A stretch of DNA of 64,000 nucleotides from Protopterus annectens (Eukaryota; Chordata; Ceratodontiformes; Protopteridae): the NCBI RefSeq assembly GCF_019279795.1, contig NC_056726.1, positions 1,133,648,031-1,133,712,030 of the forward strand. Direction: 5' to 3'. Numbering within the stretch: position 1 is the stretch's first letter; each line of letters opens with the position of its first letter. The translations under genes and the position numbers were made by a program. Below the pieces are notes generated by a model that made no database searches, was not told the DNA's origin, and saw only the letters and a program-made list of their open reading frames with translations. Below are positions 22,300 to 36,684 of this stretch, piece by piece.

Positions 22300-25200
22300 C
22301 CTCGAAAAAGGGCATAGCAAAATTAATTTAAAATGGGTGGCGAAAGCCAAACACACTCTGGCTAGGCTTATAAATGCCCTAGGGCAGATAGCCTAGTATG
22401 AACCTATGAACATGTCTTGTCAGGCCATGGTAGGCAGTGTGAGCCATTTTTCCCTCATCTATTGCTGTGATTACCTTCAAACAGGTCCACGAGGTTGGGT
22501 AGGCCTGACCTGCCCTTAACGAAACCAAACTGGGTCTGATCTAGTGTCTGGAGGTGTACTACATCTGTATTGATCATTTCCATGATAATTCTTTTTATGG
22601 CTTTACATATCAGACTAGTGAGACTGCTGGGTCTGTACTCCCCAGGGTCTGTAGATGACCCACCTTTGTGCAAAGGGATGACTGCTGCTGTTCTCCAGTC
22701 ATGAGACACAAAGCCTGTTTGGTGGCTACAGTTAAACATTAATTCCAAGGGCCATGAAAGGTCATGTTTCGTGCTATTTAGAAGGCATGCTGAGATATTG
22801 TCTGGGCCCATTGATGCATTGTACCTGTTCTTAGAGAGAGCATTAAGGACCTGTTGCCTCAGGATAGTAGGGTTACTTAGATTTGTTGGCATTTCCTGAG
22901 GAAAGGTTGAGGGGGAGACGGGAAAAGTTGGGACTCAATTTATCATCCAAGAGGTTTGCTCTTTCTTCCGTCTCATTATACGTGGTTCCATTTACAATGA
23001 GATTTACATACAACTGTGTCTTGCCTTTGACATTGTGGACATACCTAAAGTATGCTTTGTGGTTATTCTTGGCCATGGGAGTCTGCACTTACCTTAAATC
23101 TGGCCTTGGCACACTTCATTTGTCCACTGTTTGTTCACTTTGAGAGTGCTTTTATCCTGCTGTATGATGCACCACCTACGGTTTTCCATGAGTTTCTTCC
23201 TTCTGTCATACAGCCTATTGAGTCTGTGATGCCACCAGTGTAGTTTGATTTTTAGTTAGTTCTGTACTTCTCCCTGGTGTGTACGGCTGCCTCTGTGCAG
23301 TTATTAACATGCTTGTACAGGGTTTCTGTGAACACTGCTGCATAGGCTGCAGTGTTCTCAGTGTTTATGGGGGCTTGAGATTTGGCCAGTTTATCTCCTA
23401 ATAGCTGTAAGTTAGAGTTACAGGGAATATTCCATGTCTAGCTGGGGGTCCATGTCTCATTTTTACGTCACAGGAGACATTTGTATCCGGACCTTATTAG
23501 GGAAGACATTACAGTACAGGGTTGTGCAAGACTCACCCATATTGATGAGGACCAGATCCAGTATGGTTGCACCCCAGTTTGGTGTATTGGCTATCTAGTC
23601 CAGGGAGACTGTAAAGCAAGGAATCTATGTGCCAGTATGTTTATTGTTGTATAGGACTCCCAGTAAAGGCGGGATAATGGAAGTCATCTGTAAATATGGT
23701 CTTGGGTTGGATGGTTAGTGTTTCTAATAAGTTTACATACATGGTATGGGTGTCCTGGGTCATAGACGGGGGGCTATAGATTGCATGGAAGTAGAATTAT
23801 ATTTTGCGTATTGTAAATTGAACATGGAGCAGCTCAAATGCATTGTCCTGCTTAACCAGCCCTGAAGTATCTTTAGTTTCGATGTACATAGAGAAACCCC
23901 CACCTTTAGCCCCTGCCTATGAATTAGATGATCTAAAAGTGTGGAAGGCATATTAACCTTGCACTGTTGATGTGCTCTTTGCTCCTTTAATTCATGTGTC
24001 AGTGACCACACAGACATTTAGATCTCAAACAAGTATCTCTAAGTATAGTCTAAGGAGGTATGTCGCAGGTCATATACTCCCACATGAACTATGACTGAGT
24101 CATATCATAGGAAGGTACTAGGCTAATGGCCCTAGGGCCCTTACAAGCCTTGCCAAGTTCTACCCTTATTTCCACAATCAGCAACAACTGCTCCATTCCA
24201 AGAAGAACACAGGTGGAACCCCCAATGAGAATTTACGGTTACACATCCAATCATCCACATTGCGTTTGAAGAGGGCGAATGAGGTGTTCTGTTTGACATG
24301 AAGTGGGAGTCCTCTGGGAGACAAATCTGACCCACAGCATGGTCTAATACTGTCACATACCAGGTTAAGGTCTTACGAGTGAGTAACCTGTATACCATTT
24401 GATTTGCGGATATGCAGTATTTCAAATAAAACATGGTCAAACATTGCTTATATGCAAGGCATAGGTGACCTATGAGTTAGTCTGTATGAAACAGAATGAA
24501 GTGACAGTGATCTCATAATTATCCTTGTGAGGAACCTTTGTGGTTTCTCCGATTACTGCAGGTGCTTGGAAGGGTGCATACCAAAATGGGCATTGTATTC
24601 CATTATTGGCCTGATAAGGGGAGAGTACAGAGAGGTTATAACTTCTTTCATTTCCTGGATATAATGGCCTTACTTATGAGATGAGCAATATAGAGTGCCC
24701 TGCTTACCATTGTGGAGACATACTGATCAAAGGTAAGGTTACTATCAACCTGTGTGTCCAGGTCTCGCACGAGTGAGTGCATACTTAGTGTTTTGTTATT
24801 GATGTGGTAGTTAGCAGAAACATTGCATGTACTGAGAGGGATGATAATACATTTTTTGGCATTAAGGTTAAGGCCATGACTTTGGCATCAATCATTTGCG
24901 TGTGCAAAATCCTCTTGTAGGATCTTGACACGTTTAGAGATTCTATGACCGCTCCCAGTTTGCAGGCATCAGCAAACTTTGTCAGCCAAAGATCCTTTAG
25001 TTTTAGCTTGTACTTTGGAGAACTAGGTTCCAAACAGTAAGGTGTCAGGACAAATACCTGGGGAACACCAGTGGTAACAGGTGTGCTGATGGGGTGGATT
25101 CCCCTATTTTGACTATAGGAGTTCTATCAGTGAGTCAGTTAGTCACCCATCTAATGATATAAGGGTTGCTACCTAGCTGGGTGAGTCAATGATGCCTGAG

Positions 25201-25313
25201 TGGTGGATAGTGTCAAACCCCTTGGCTAAGTCTAGGTAGGCTGTACGCACAGATTTCCCCTTATCCAGGACCTTGGTGACTGTCTTGAAGAAGTCCACAA
25301 TGTTTCACAGGCA

Positions 25314-25910
25314 TCATCTCCCTTTGACAAATTCAAACTGAGTAGGGACAAGTGTTTGGAGCTTACCTATATCTTTGTTAAGGTCAATGATGATCAACTC
25401 CATGGCCTTGCAAATAAGGATCGTCAGGCTAATAGGTCTATAGTTCCATGTGTCAGTGGAAGCATCACCTCTGTGCAATTGAATAATGGTGCCAGTTTTC
25501 CATTCATCTGGTACAAAGCCTGTGCTTAGACTATGGTTGAAAAGAGTATTCCATGTTGTTGCTAATTCTTGTTGGAGCCCATGTAGGACATAGCCTGGGA
25601 TGTTATGTTTCAAAGATGCTGTGTTTTTGGCCTTAGAGAGGGCATTTATGACTTGCTTTTTACAGATACAAGGTAGGGAACAGGTGGTAGGGATGTCATG
25701 GGGTACATGTGGCAGACACAGGGGAGTGAAGTTTTCACAGAACCTGTTAGCTACATTCACAGGCTCAGTATATGTGGTATCATTAACCACCAGTTCGGCA
25801 CAAATATGGGCCTGTCCTTTTAGGTAATAGATGTAATTAAAGAATGCCTTATGGTTGTCCTTAGTTGAAGAATACAATTTGGGTTCATAGTTTGTCTTTG
25901 AGGACCTCAC
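25314..25910 (-). pseudogene. CR1 ORF2 RT finger region (copy C1)
   Basis: A 198-codon frame with the linker/finger pattern of the family: KAFFNYIYYLKGQAHICAELV, NRFCENFTPL, KNTASLKHNIPGYVLHGLQ, VPDEWKTGTIIQLHRG, NYRPISLTILICKAMELI and LVPTQFEFVKGR. The frame ends where motif A would follow. The sequence downstream (25,310-24,480) continues the RT with shifts; motif C is rendered in a short frame as KFADACK, so its second Asp is Ala. Confidence 0.8.
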
Positions 25911-26770
25911 AAGAAGTCTTATTGTCTTGTTTCAGCTGAGGAGGGATCATTCCCAGTTTAGAGCTCCCTCCCTCTCTTACTCTTAGACAGCAATTTCTTC
26001 CTTTACAATAGTAAAGCCCGTTAATGGCAGTTGTCCATCAGGCAGGTTTGCTCTCCTTTGTGGAGCTTGTTTTAGTGCCATCAGGTATGGCTGAGTCAAT
26101 GCAGTTAAACAGCTGCTTGTGTAAAGCATTGGTGTAGAACTCACCATAGTTGCCTGTTTAATGTGAGGGGGAGGTGCAGTACAGCTATGTATACCATCCT
26201 GCAAGAGGTAATAATGTGCTTTAGAGATGTGTTTTAGTTTCTTTGCTCTTGGGGGGTGGTGGTGTGAAAGTTACTTTGAATGATACTGATTTTTGGTCAG
26301 ATATCGCTAGGGAAGACCTCACAGTGATGGTGCTGGAGTGCCCTCCCAGATTGGTAAACACCAGATCCAGGATGTTGGCACCTCTTGTGGTGATGTCAAC
26401 TAGCAGGTCCAGTGACTTGGAGTAAACAAAGTCAAGGAATTTTTGGGAAAGTGAGTAATTTACTCAGTCAGTGGATGGTTAGTTAAAGCTACCCAAAGTC
26501 AGGATGTTCAGATGTATCTTGGTAGACTCAAGCAGATCCAAATAGGCAAAGTGGGTGTCCTGTAGCTGGCAATGACTTGAATAGGTGGCCTACCAACAGC
26601 TAATTGCACCTGAAGTATCTCCAAAGAATCCTACTGTTTAACCAATCTGGCATTGTATTTATATGTAATGAATAGCAATACACTAACTCCTGTAGTTTTC
26701 ACGCCTTCAGTTTGTGGTCTGAAAGTGTGGAAGGAGGTGTAGCGAGAGAGAGTTGGGTTGCTCTCTGCAG

Positions 26771-27464
26771 CTATGAACCAGTTCTCCTTGACTGCACAAG
26801 TGTGTCTTCCAAGGTGAGGACTGCTTCCAGTGAGTGCAGTTTCATGTTAAGACACCTATCATTTAGTAGCATAACCTTGAGGTTGTTTTTATATGGGGTT
26901 TTCATGTCTGAACTTTTGTCCTTGAGACACCACTTAAAAAGGTCACTATTGGTTGTAAGAAGCCAAAATACCAGAGGTGACAGATGAAGACCATCTCTGG
27001 CAAAGCATCGAGGTCTGTCGATCACGGCATCCCAGACTGATAGATACTGTATCCCCTTAACAGCAGAAACTAAGGTAATTGAGGTCAATCATTTTCTGTT
27101 TCTATTGAGCCATCATCTTAGGTGAAGGATGAGACTAGGGACATACCTGCCCGAGACACATAGTCCGAGAGTTCTGTCATGTTTCTTTTCATATAGTCCA
27201 GAGAGGTAGTCCAGAGAGGTATGTCTCAAGTAATTCACACCAACATGTAATATGTCAGAGTCTCAACAGTACCTGTTCTTGGGATACGTGAGTGCATGTG
27301 TGATATGGTGGATCCTTGCACCTGAAAGACAGCTGACTTTGACCTTCTCCTTATCCAGCCTGGTGAGAGGGACACCTGTTTTTCTTACACTGGAATCCCC
27401 TATGAGTAATATGTTCCTTTTAGAGTTTTACCTTAATGGCTTCATAGGTGAGGCACTGGTGTGA
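26771..27464 (-). pseudogene. CR1 ORF1 esterase region (copy C1)
   Basis: The minus strand reads block I as GDSSVRKTGVPLTRL (near 27,400), then VKVSCLSGARIHHITHAL, VGVNYLRHTSLDY (27,240-27,190, Asn kept, Asp changed to Tyr), a frame break, and IQYLSVWDAVIDRPRCFARDGLHLSPL (27,050-26,970). SGNH Ser, Asn, Asp and His can all be placed, but the frames are broken between them. The family identity is secure from the conserved spacing. Confidence 0.75.
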
Positions 27465-27665
27465 GAACTATTATTTGTGTTATGTTCTGCACTGAATGTA
27501 TTATGTGTAGCATGCTTATGTTTGCATTTGGGACATTTCTGGTGATGACCTCCATATATGTGGATATGGGTGAGATGGGAGGTGAGGTGTGCAGAGTAAC
27601 AACCTGCTCTTTCTCATATGTACTGACTGGTGTGCGAGACAGCATGTATTCCAGAGTGATGATAT

Positions 27666-27990
27666 AACTGCATCTCTGACATGTTGAGTTTGTGTTACTT
27701 GTGGTCCAATGACATGAGTGTGTGCATAATGTGGTGGATCCAAGCCCATGATAAGCAACTGACCATGCCTTTCTCCTTACTCACCTTGGTGAGAGGGACA
27801 TCAGTATGTCTCAAAATGGAGTCTGTAATGACTAGAATGTTGGATTGTGTGTTGGCTTGCCTTATGAGCATATAGGTTGAGCCTTCATGAGATGTAGCTC
27901 TACATGTTGATATGTGTGTTGTTTTTACAGAGTGCATTTGGGGCTGCTCAGGGTATCCGTTATCTGCAGTTTTTCTATGAAGTCTTTGTG
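27666..27990 (-). repeat. Second partial CR1 ORF1 esterase copy, adjoining copy C1
   Basis: The minus strand encodes ITDSILRHTDVPLTKVSKEKGMVSCLSWAWIHHI..., a second esterase start like the one at 27,250-27,464, and stops after about 55 residues. It lies upstream of the C1 ORF1 spacer. It is therefore a separate, 3'-incomplete fragment or the result of a local duplication, not part of the C1 reading order. Confidence 0.65.
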
Positions 27991-29284
27991 ATTTATGAAG
28001 GTTAAATTTCAGTGCCTCAGCATGTCTCCTTTGAATTGTGTGTGATGGGTGCAGGGTGTGTACTATTGACTAGCTTATTGACATTAGGAGTGCTGTTATG
28101 TGAGAGCTTTGCCTACAGTGACTTTGTGTAAATACATCTCTTACATACCATATCAGTATGCTTGAGAATAAACTGGTTATCGGTAAACATGAGTCAATTT
28201 CCACATTGCCTCAGGATGCCCATATACACCAAGGTGTTAACACTTACAGTGGGAAAGTTCATATCCATGATAACAAACCCCTTTTATTGATTAAACAGTT
28301 GTATTGATAATATCAGTCAATATCACAAGTATCTGGTTTGCAACTATGGTGACAGTGCTTGCCACTGTAGGCTAGCTGTCCTGTGTACAACTCAGTATTG
28401 TAGTAAGTTCCATCATGCTTCCCCAGGTGAAATGTCACTCAAGATGTCCGAGTCTGTAATAAGCAATGCTAAACACTGGAGGGGAAACTGAAACATACAC
28501 CCTGACAACTTAAGGATGGAGTATTTAGGCAATTATTCTGAAGTTAGACACAAATCAAGCAGTTATTAGTGAAAACAAAGATTTTCCATGTGAAGAATAT
28601 TGAAATGAGGGGAGTCACATGAATAGTTAATGCAAATGCTGGTCTCACCACAGCTGCATGCTACTGGGATATAATGCTCCTTTTCATTTTGTCTCACAAT
28701 AAGCAAAACTGCTAGCACCACAGCCAGTTTGTTGATACACACACTTGTCCCAGATGATGAAATGGCCCATAGGCTTGTTGAACACTTTTCCAGGTAGATG
28801 CCTTGAGTAGCAAGCAGACCAGTTAGTTCTGTTTTGCATGTATTATGCTTTGGATTCCGAGGTTCCTTGGACTTGACTGACTAATTTATTTGCAATTTGT
28901 TAACTGGGTTGGTCTGGCTGGGCAGTTGCACTCTTTCAGCAGAGACCCGAGGAGAAATTCTCCAGTACAAAAAATGAATTTCCTTTTACAATCAATTAAG
29001 TATTTAAGCATATGGTCATGAAAGAGAATACATGCAGAATAACTAGATTTCATTTTATACAAGGTTTGAAGAGAAAGAAAATTGAATATAGATATGTATT
29101 ATCATGTGCCATACCTTCACAGATACTTGGGTACTTACCTGATGCTAATTAGGAGCATAGCTGCTGCATCAGCATATAATGTTAAATGTCAAGTGACATA
29201 GATATCCCAGGTTGTTCTAGCAAGGTCTACAGTGGCAGGGATCCATGTTAGGTAACAGTTTCACAACAATTCATGCAGACTGCC
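27991..29284. other. No gene seen between divergent CR1 copies C1 and C2, apart from a small LINE 3' scrap
   Basis: The 1.3 kb between the two copies has no long frames. The only recognisable item is an L2/Rex1-like 3' end on the minus strand near 28,880-28,975. The rest may be flanking or very old repeat DNA. Confidence 0.5.
28880..28975 (-). repeat. 3' end fragment of the L2/Rex1-like LINE
   Basis: Reading TTATTTGCAATTTG, then CTGGGTTGGTCTGGCTGG, then CAGCAGAGACCCGAGGAGAAATTCTCC, this lines up with the minus 3' end at 39,225-39,300 (ACCGGGAGAGTCCGACTGG...CAGCGGAGGCCCGGGGAGAAA) and with the plus 3' end at 54,100-54,165. It is only about 95 bp and diverged. Confidence 0.55.
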
Positions 29285-29690
29285 CTTCAACATTGTAACG
29301 GAGGTGATCTGAGTGACATGGATGTGAGGCCTACTACAGAGGAGTGGCCACCTTTGGGAGAAGTTCCTGTCCCTCCAGCAGGTCCTAGGTATGTCATACT
29401 GCACATTTAGGTTCCCAGAACACCAAACTGTAGTCCCACATTATTTCACACAACATCCATTTGCTGCCTGGTTGTTTGACAGGTATTGAGCCTTGCAAAG
29501 CCAATGTACCTACTGCAAAGTTGAGCAGGTTTTCTGTGCATGCACAGACATCCACATCTTCACTGCAAGGAGTGCCTACAGAGACTGTATTTGAGTCTGT
29601 GACCCCCAAGGGTGCAGTAGCATGACCAATATTTTGCTGGAGTTGTACATCATCACATATGTAAGTCATCTATTGCGACCCTGCCTAATA
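29285..29690 (+). other. Two exon-like segments, possibly a gene or pseudogene remnant
   Basis: The segment GDLSDMDVRPTTEEWPPLGEVPVPPAG reads open up to CCTAG|GTATGT at about 29,391. A second segment near 29,520-29,658 ends ATAT|GTAAGT. The amino-acid composition (acidic, Pro-rich) resembles coding sequence more than the surroundings, but the domain is not recognised and no acceptor sites are convincing. Confidence 0.25.
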
Positions 29691-32600
29691 ACAGGATTAT
29701 GGCTCAGGAAAGTGTCATATGCCTGGCAAAGCAGCATACACAATCTCCATTTTATCCCACACTGTCAGGTACTGTTTTATTTTAGAATGACACCATAAAG
29801 GTAATAACATCTGACATTTAAGCATCTGTGAGGCCACTACCTAACCATGGCCTGTTGTGACATATACATAAGCAATAATCTATTGCTAATGGCATTGGCA
29901 GTGTCTGTTGAAGAGATGTGGACAGCGTCACTAACACTCTACTCCTAGTCCACACAAGCACAATGTGTGGGAGATGCAAGTCTTTTAAGAACCTTGAATT
30001 CATGCTCTCTCATACAGCAGTCAGTACATATGACAATGAGCAGTTTGCCAGCATGCACACCTCACCTACTACTCCACTCAAACCCACATCACACATACCT
30101 ACATATATGGAGGCCATTACTAGAAACATACCTAACCTCCAAAACTCAAACACAAGAACACTGCACATAACACTTCATCTGCAGAACACATTGCGCATAA
30201 TAGCTCATGGGCCAGTGTCTCCCTAGTTAATCACCTAAGGAAATACACAAAGCAAACATATTAGTCATAAGTGATTCCATCATGAGACACTGATGTCACT
30301 GTCTAAACTAGAGAAGGAAATGGTCAAAGTCAGATGTCTGTCAGATGCCACGATATGCCACACCATACATGCTCTGAAGTCTCTCAACAACAGATACTGT
30401 TATGACTCTGTCCTAGTCCATGTTTTTGTGACCGACTTGAGACATACCTCTCTGGACTATATGGAGAGACACAATGACTGAACTCTCGGACTGTGTGGCC
30501 CAGGCAGGTATGTCCGTAGCCTTATGCAGAATTTTGCCTTCACCTTAGATGATGCCTCAAACAGAAAATGGTCGACCTCCATAATTAGGTTGTCTGGTGT
30601 TATTCTAAGGGAATAAAGTGTATGTCAACCTGGGATGACATTATTGACAGACCTCAGTCCTTTCCCAGAGATGGTCTTCATCATTCATCCCGTGGATTTT
30701 GTCTAGGCCAAGGCTCTTGCAACCCCCATAGTGCCATTTTTAGGCAGTGTCGCAAGGACAAAATTACCAATGTAAATCCACATCAAAAAACAAACTCAAG
30801 GTTATGCTGCTAAATGGTAGGAGTCTCATCATAAAACTGCACTCCTGGAAGCTGTCCTCACCTTGGAAGATGCAGACATTTGCATAGTCAGAGACCTGGA
30901 TCAAGGCTGTGAAGAGCATACCAGGTTACACCTTCTTCCACACATTTACACCCAACACAGTGTGTGAAAAATAAAGGGGGAGGTGTATCACTATTCTTTA
31001 AAGATAAATACACATCCAGATTGGTTAAGCAGTAGGGCTCACTGGAGACACTTCAGCTGCAATGAACTGTTTGTAGGGCACCTATTCAAGTCTTTGCCAG
31101 CTACAGGACCCCCTCCGTGAATCACAACACTCCCTCTTTTGGTTTGTATCTACTTGACTCTATCAAGATACATCAGAAAACCATGGTTTTGTGTGACCTT
31201 AACAACCCATCCATTGACTGGGTAAGATTACTCCTGCTAATACTCACTTGCCCAAAGGCTCCTCAACTTCATTAACTGAAATGGCATAGACCAGCTGGTT
31301 AATACCCTCACAAGGGGAGACAAATGTCTGGATATTGTGCTTAACAATATGGGGACCACTGTAGCACCACCACTGTGAGGTTCTCCCTGATGAGATCTGA
31401 CCACAGATTGGTCTCATTCAAAACAACTGTCACACTTGTCCCCCCAGCAGCAACTACACAAAAAGATTCTCTAAAGCAGATTATAACCTCTTATGGGATA
31501 GTATAAATAGCTTCACTGCACCTCCTCCCTCAGATAGAACTGGCAACTATGGCAAGCTCTACATCCATACATTAAACAAACACCTGTATATCTGCAATGA
31601 CTCTGGCGTATCTGATAGGACCAAAACAAACTCCTCAAGAAGATGAAATCTTCCTGGTGCACAACTGCCATTAACATGTTTTACAATAAGAGGAAGAAAT
31701 TGCTGTCTAAGAGGGAGGCAGCCCTCCTAAACTGGAAATTCTCCATCCTCAGCTTAAACAAGACAATAAGAAGTCTTGTGAAGTCTTCCAAAGCAAATTA
31801 TGAGTCCAAATTAGCTTTCTCAACAAAGGTCAACCACAATGCATTCTCTAGTTACATCCGTAACCTAAAAGGAAAGGCACAGATTTGTGCCACACTGTTA
31901 GTCAGTGCTACCACATATACTGAGGCTGTTTTGGCTGACAGGTTCTTTGATAACTTCACTCCCCTATTCCCACCACATGTACCTCATGATATCCCTATAA
32001 CCTGTGCCCTACCTTGTAACTAAAGAGCAAGTTGTAAACACCCTCTGTAAAGCCAAAAACATAGCATCTATGGAACCCAGCAACATCCCAGGCTGTGTCC
32101 TACATGGGCTTCAACATGAATTAGCCACAACATTGGGTACTCTTTTCAACCATAGTGTAAGCAGTGGCTTCATACTAACTGAACGGAAACAGCCATCATT
32201 ATTCCCTTGCACAAAGGTGGTGCATCTACTGACCTTAGGAACTATACACATATTAGTCTGACTAGCCTTCTCTGCAAGGGCATGTAGCAAATCATCATGG
32301 ACCTTAACGACGACATTGGTAATCACCAAAAACTTCACCATACTCAGTAGTGATTTGTCAAAAGGAGATCGTGTCTGTTAAAACTGGTGAACTTCATTGA
32401 GACAGTCACAAATGTCCTAAATGTGGTGAAATCTGTGCATACAGCCTACCTGGGCTAAGCCAAGGTATTTGACAGTATCCCCCACTCAGGCATCATAGGC
32501 AAACTCACCCAAGTGGGCATCAACCATTATATTGTTATATGGGATGGTAACTGGCTCACAGATAGAACTCATACAGTTAAAATAGGGGAATCCTCTTCCA

Positions 32601-32890
32601 ACAGCAGACCTGTAACTAGTGGTGTTCCACAGGGTTCAGTCCTGGGACCTGTATGGTTTGGAATCTATTTCTCCAAAGTACAAGCAAAAACTAAAGGTCT
32701 GTGGCTGACAAAGCTTGCGGATGACTGCAAACTGAAAGTGGTCATAGAATCTCCAAATGATGTCAACATCCTACAAGAGGGTCTTATACAAACAAATGAA
32801 TGGTGTGAAAGTCATGGTCCTAAACTAAATGCAAAAAAAAGACTGTATTATCATTCCTTTCGGTGAAAGTGATGTCCCTGCAGCAGCACC

Positions 32891-34470
<1,580 letters not shown>

Positions 34471-35289
34471 TGTACACCCTCAGTGGTGAATGACCTGGGG
34501 CACACAGGTTCACAGCTACCTTACCTTTGACCACTGTCTCCACAGTGATAAGAAGAGCATTCTATCTTGCTCATGTCATAGGCAAGGGCATTGTTTCCAG
34601 AAAAAAAGCATTCATAACCTCCCTGCACTCTTCCCTCATCAGGGAACAACAGCCCTTTTGGTATGTGCCTTTCCAAGCACCTGCAGCAACTGGTGAGAAC
34701 ACGAAGGTCCCACTCAAGGAAAACTCAAGGTCTTCAGCATCTATCCTATGTGGATCATCTGAAATGACTGTCATTTTATTCTGTTTCATACAGGCTACTC
34801 AGAGGTAATGTGTGCCTTGCATACAAGGCAGTCTCTGACCCTGCTTTATTGGGAATGCTGCATATCCATCAGTCAAATGGTACACAGGTTACTCACTCTA
34901 AAGAACTTAACCAGGCATCTGACATTAATAAAACCTACTAGAGGGACAGATTTTCCCAGAGGTTAATACCCCTTTAGAACGGACTTCCACTTCATGTCAA
35001 ACAGAACACCTCACTGGCACTCTTCCAATGGAATCTGGACACTTGAATGGGTGACCGTAAATTCACCCTGAGGATTCAACTTATGTACCTCTTGGACAGG
35101 GGCAATAGGTGTTGATCATGGAAATAAGGGTAAGAACTTGGATAGGATTGCAAAGGCCCTAGGGCCAGTAGCCAGTAACTTTCCTGTGATCCTATGATAC
35201 CATAGGTTGATGTAAAATGTTCTAACATCCACACACGCCAAGTTGTTTGCAGTGCACATCCACACACCAATTAAGCTGCAGTTAGAATA

Positions 35290-36350
<1,061 letters not shown>

Positions 36351-36684
36351 GGTATGACGTTAGGTGAAGTAATCCTAAAGAACATAAACAACCCTGTGTT
36401 GAACAGCTTTGGAGGCCTGCAGAGTCACATTGCTTGTTACTGTCATCTGCAGCTAGTAGCCTAACAGTCAGAAAACTGTTTTGTAGCCTAGCTATGTGAC
36501 AACAATACCTGTATTGGGCATATGTGTCTGTTAGCATTTGGATGGCCAAGCCTGTTGCAAAACTAAATTAGCCCTGTCAATGAGTGTGCACACAGCATAA
36601 TACATTACACAACTTTTTCAGTTGTTAACATATGTGTGGTGAAATCCAGCAAACACAGGGGCTGTAGTGAATGTGGTTATTGTT

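Larger units (their letters stand above)
19436..22411 (+). mobile_element. CR1-like LINE copy A4, 5'-truncated in ORF1, inserted in copy B1
   Basis: Starts at AGGCTCTTGCTACC in the last codons of ORF1, includes the ORF1/ORF2 junction with TTTTTTA, all of ORF2, the stem-loop (TGCCCTAGGGCA) and the octamer tail ending at 22,411. At the left edge a 35 bp stretch of B1 sequence (TATAGTGTCACA) is present twice (19,389 and 19,424) with filler between, which suggests an imprecise integration or a later local duplication. No clean target duplication is seen beyond ACA. Confidence 0.9.
18118..24097 (-). mobile_element. CR1-like LINE copy B1, minus strand, split by copy A4
   Basis: Reading leftwards: an esterase scrap (HVGVYDLRHTSLDY, 24,020-24,097, normally VGVND), endonuclease (about 23,400-23,980), RT fingers and motif 1-2 (22,455-22,892), then after a 2.98 kb interruption the RT palm and C-terminal domain (19,400 to about 18,400), ending in reverse octamers at 18,120-18,150. 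Motif C reads FANDYK instead of FADDCK. ORF1 is mostly missing between the esterase scrap and the endonuclease. The two halves rejoin across 19,436-22,411 in the middle of the segment that in copy B2 reads GTGTCAAATGCCTTGGCC. Confidence 0.85.
24098..27665 (-). mobile_element. CR1-like LINE copy C1 (older subfamily), minus strand
   Basis: 3' end at 24,098 with CATATCATAGG tail units and stem-loop GGCCCTAGGGCC. Reading leftwards from 27,665: ORF1 spacer (STYEKEQVVTLHTSPP...), esterase (GDS-type block, VGVNY for VGVND, DGLHLS near 26,985), endonuclease about 26,200-26,900, and RT from 25,910 to about 24,480. It is more diverged than the A and D copies, with many stops and indels. The ORF1 end runs into the ORF2 start in one frame here (DLFKWCLKDK...NNLKVMLLN). 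Confidence 0.8.
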
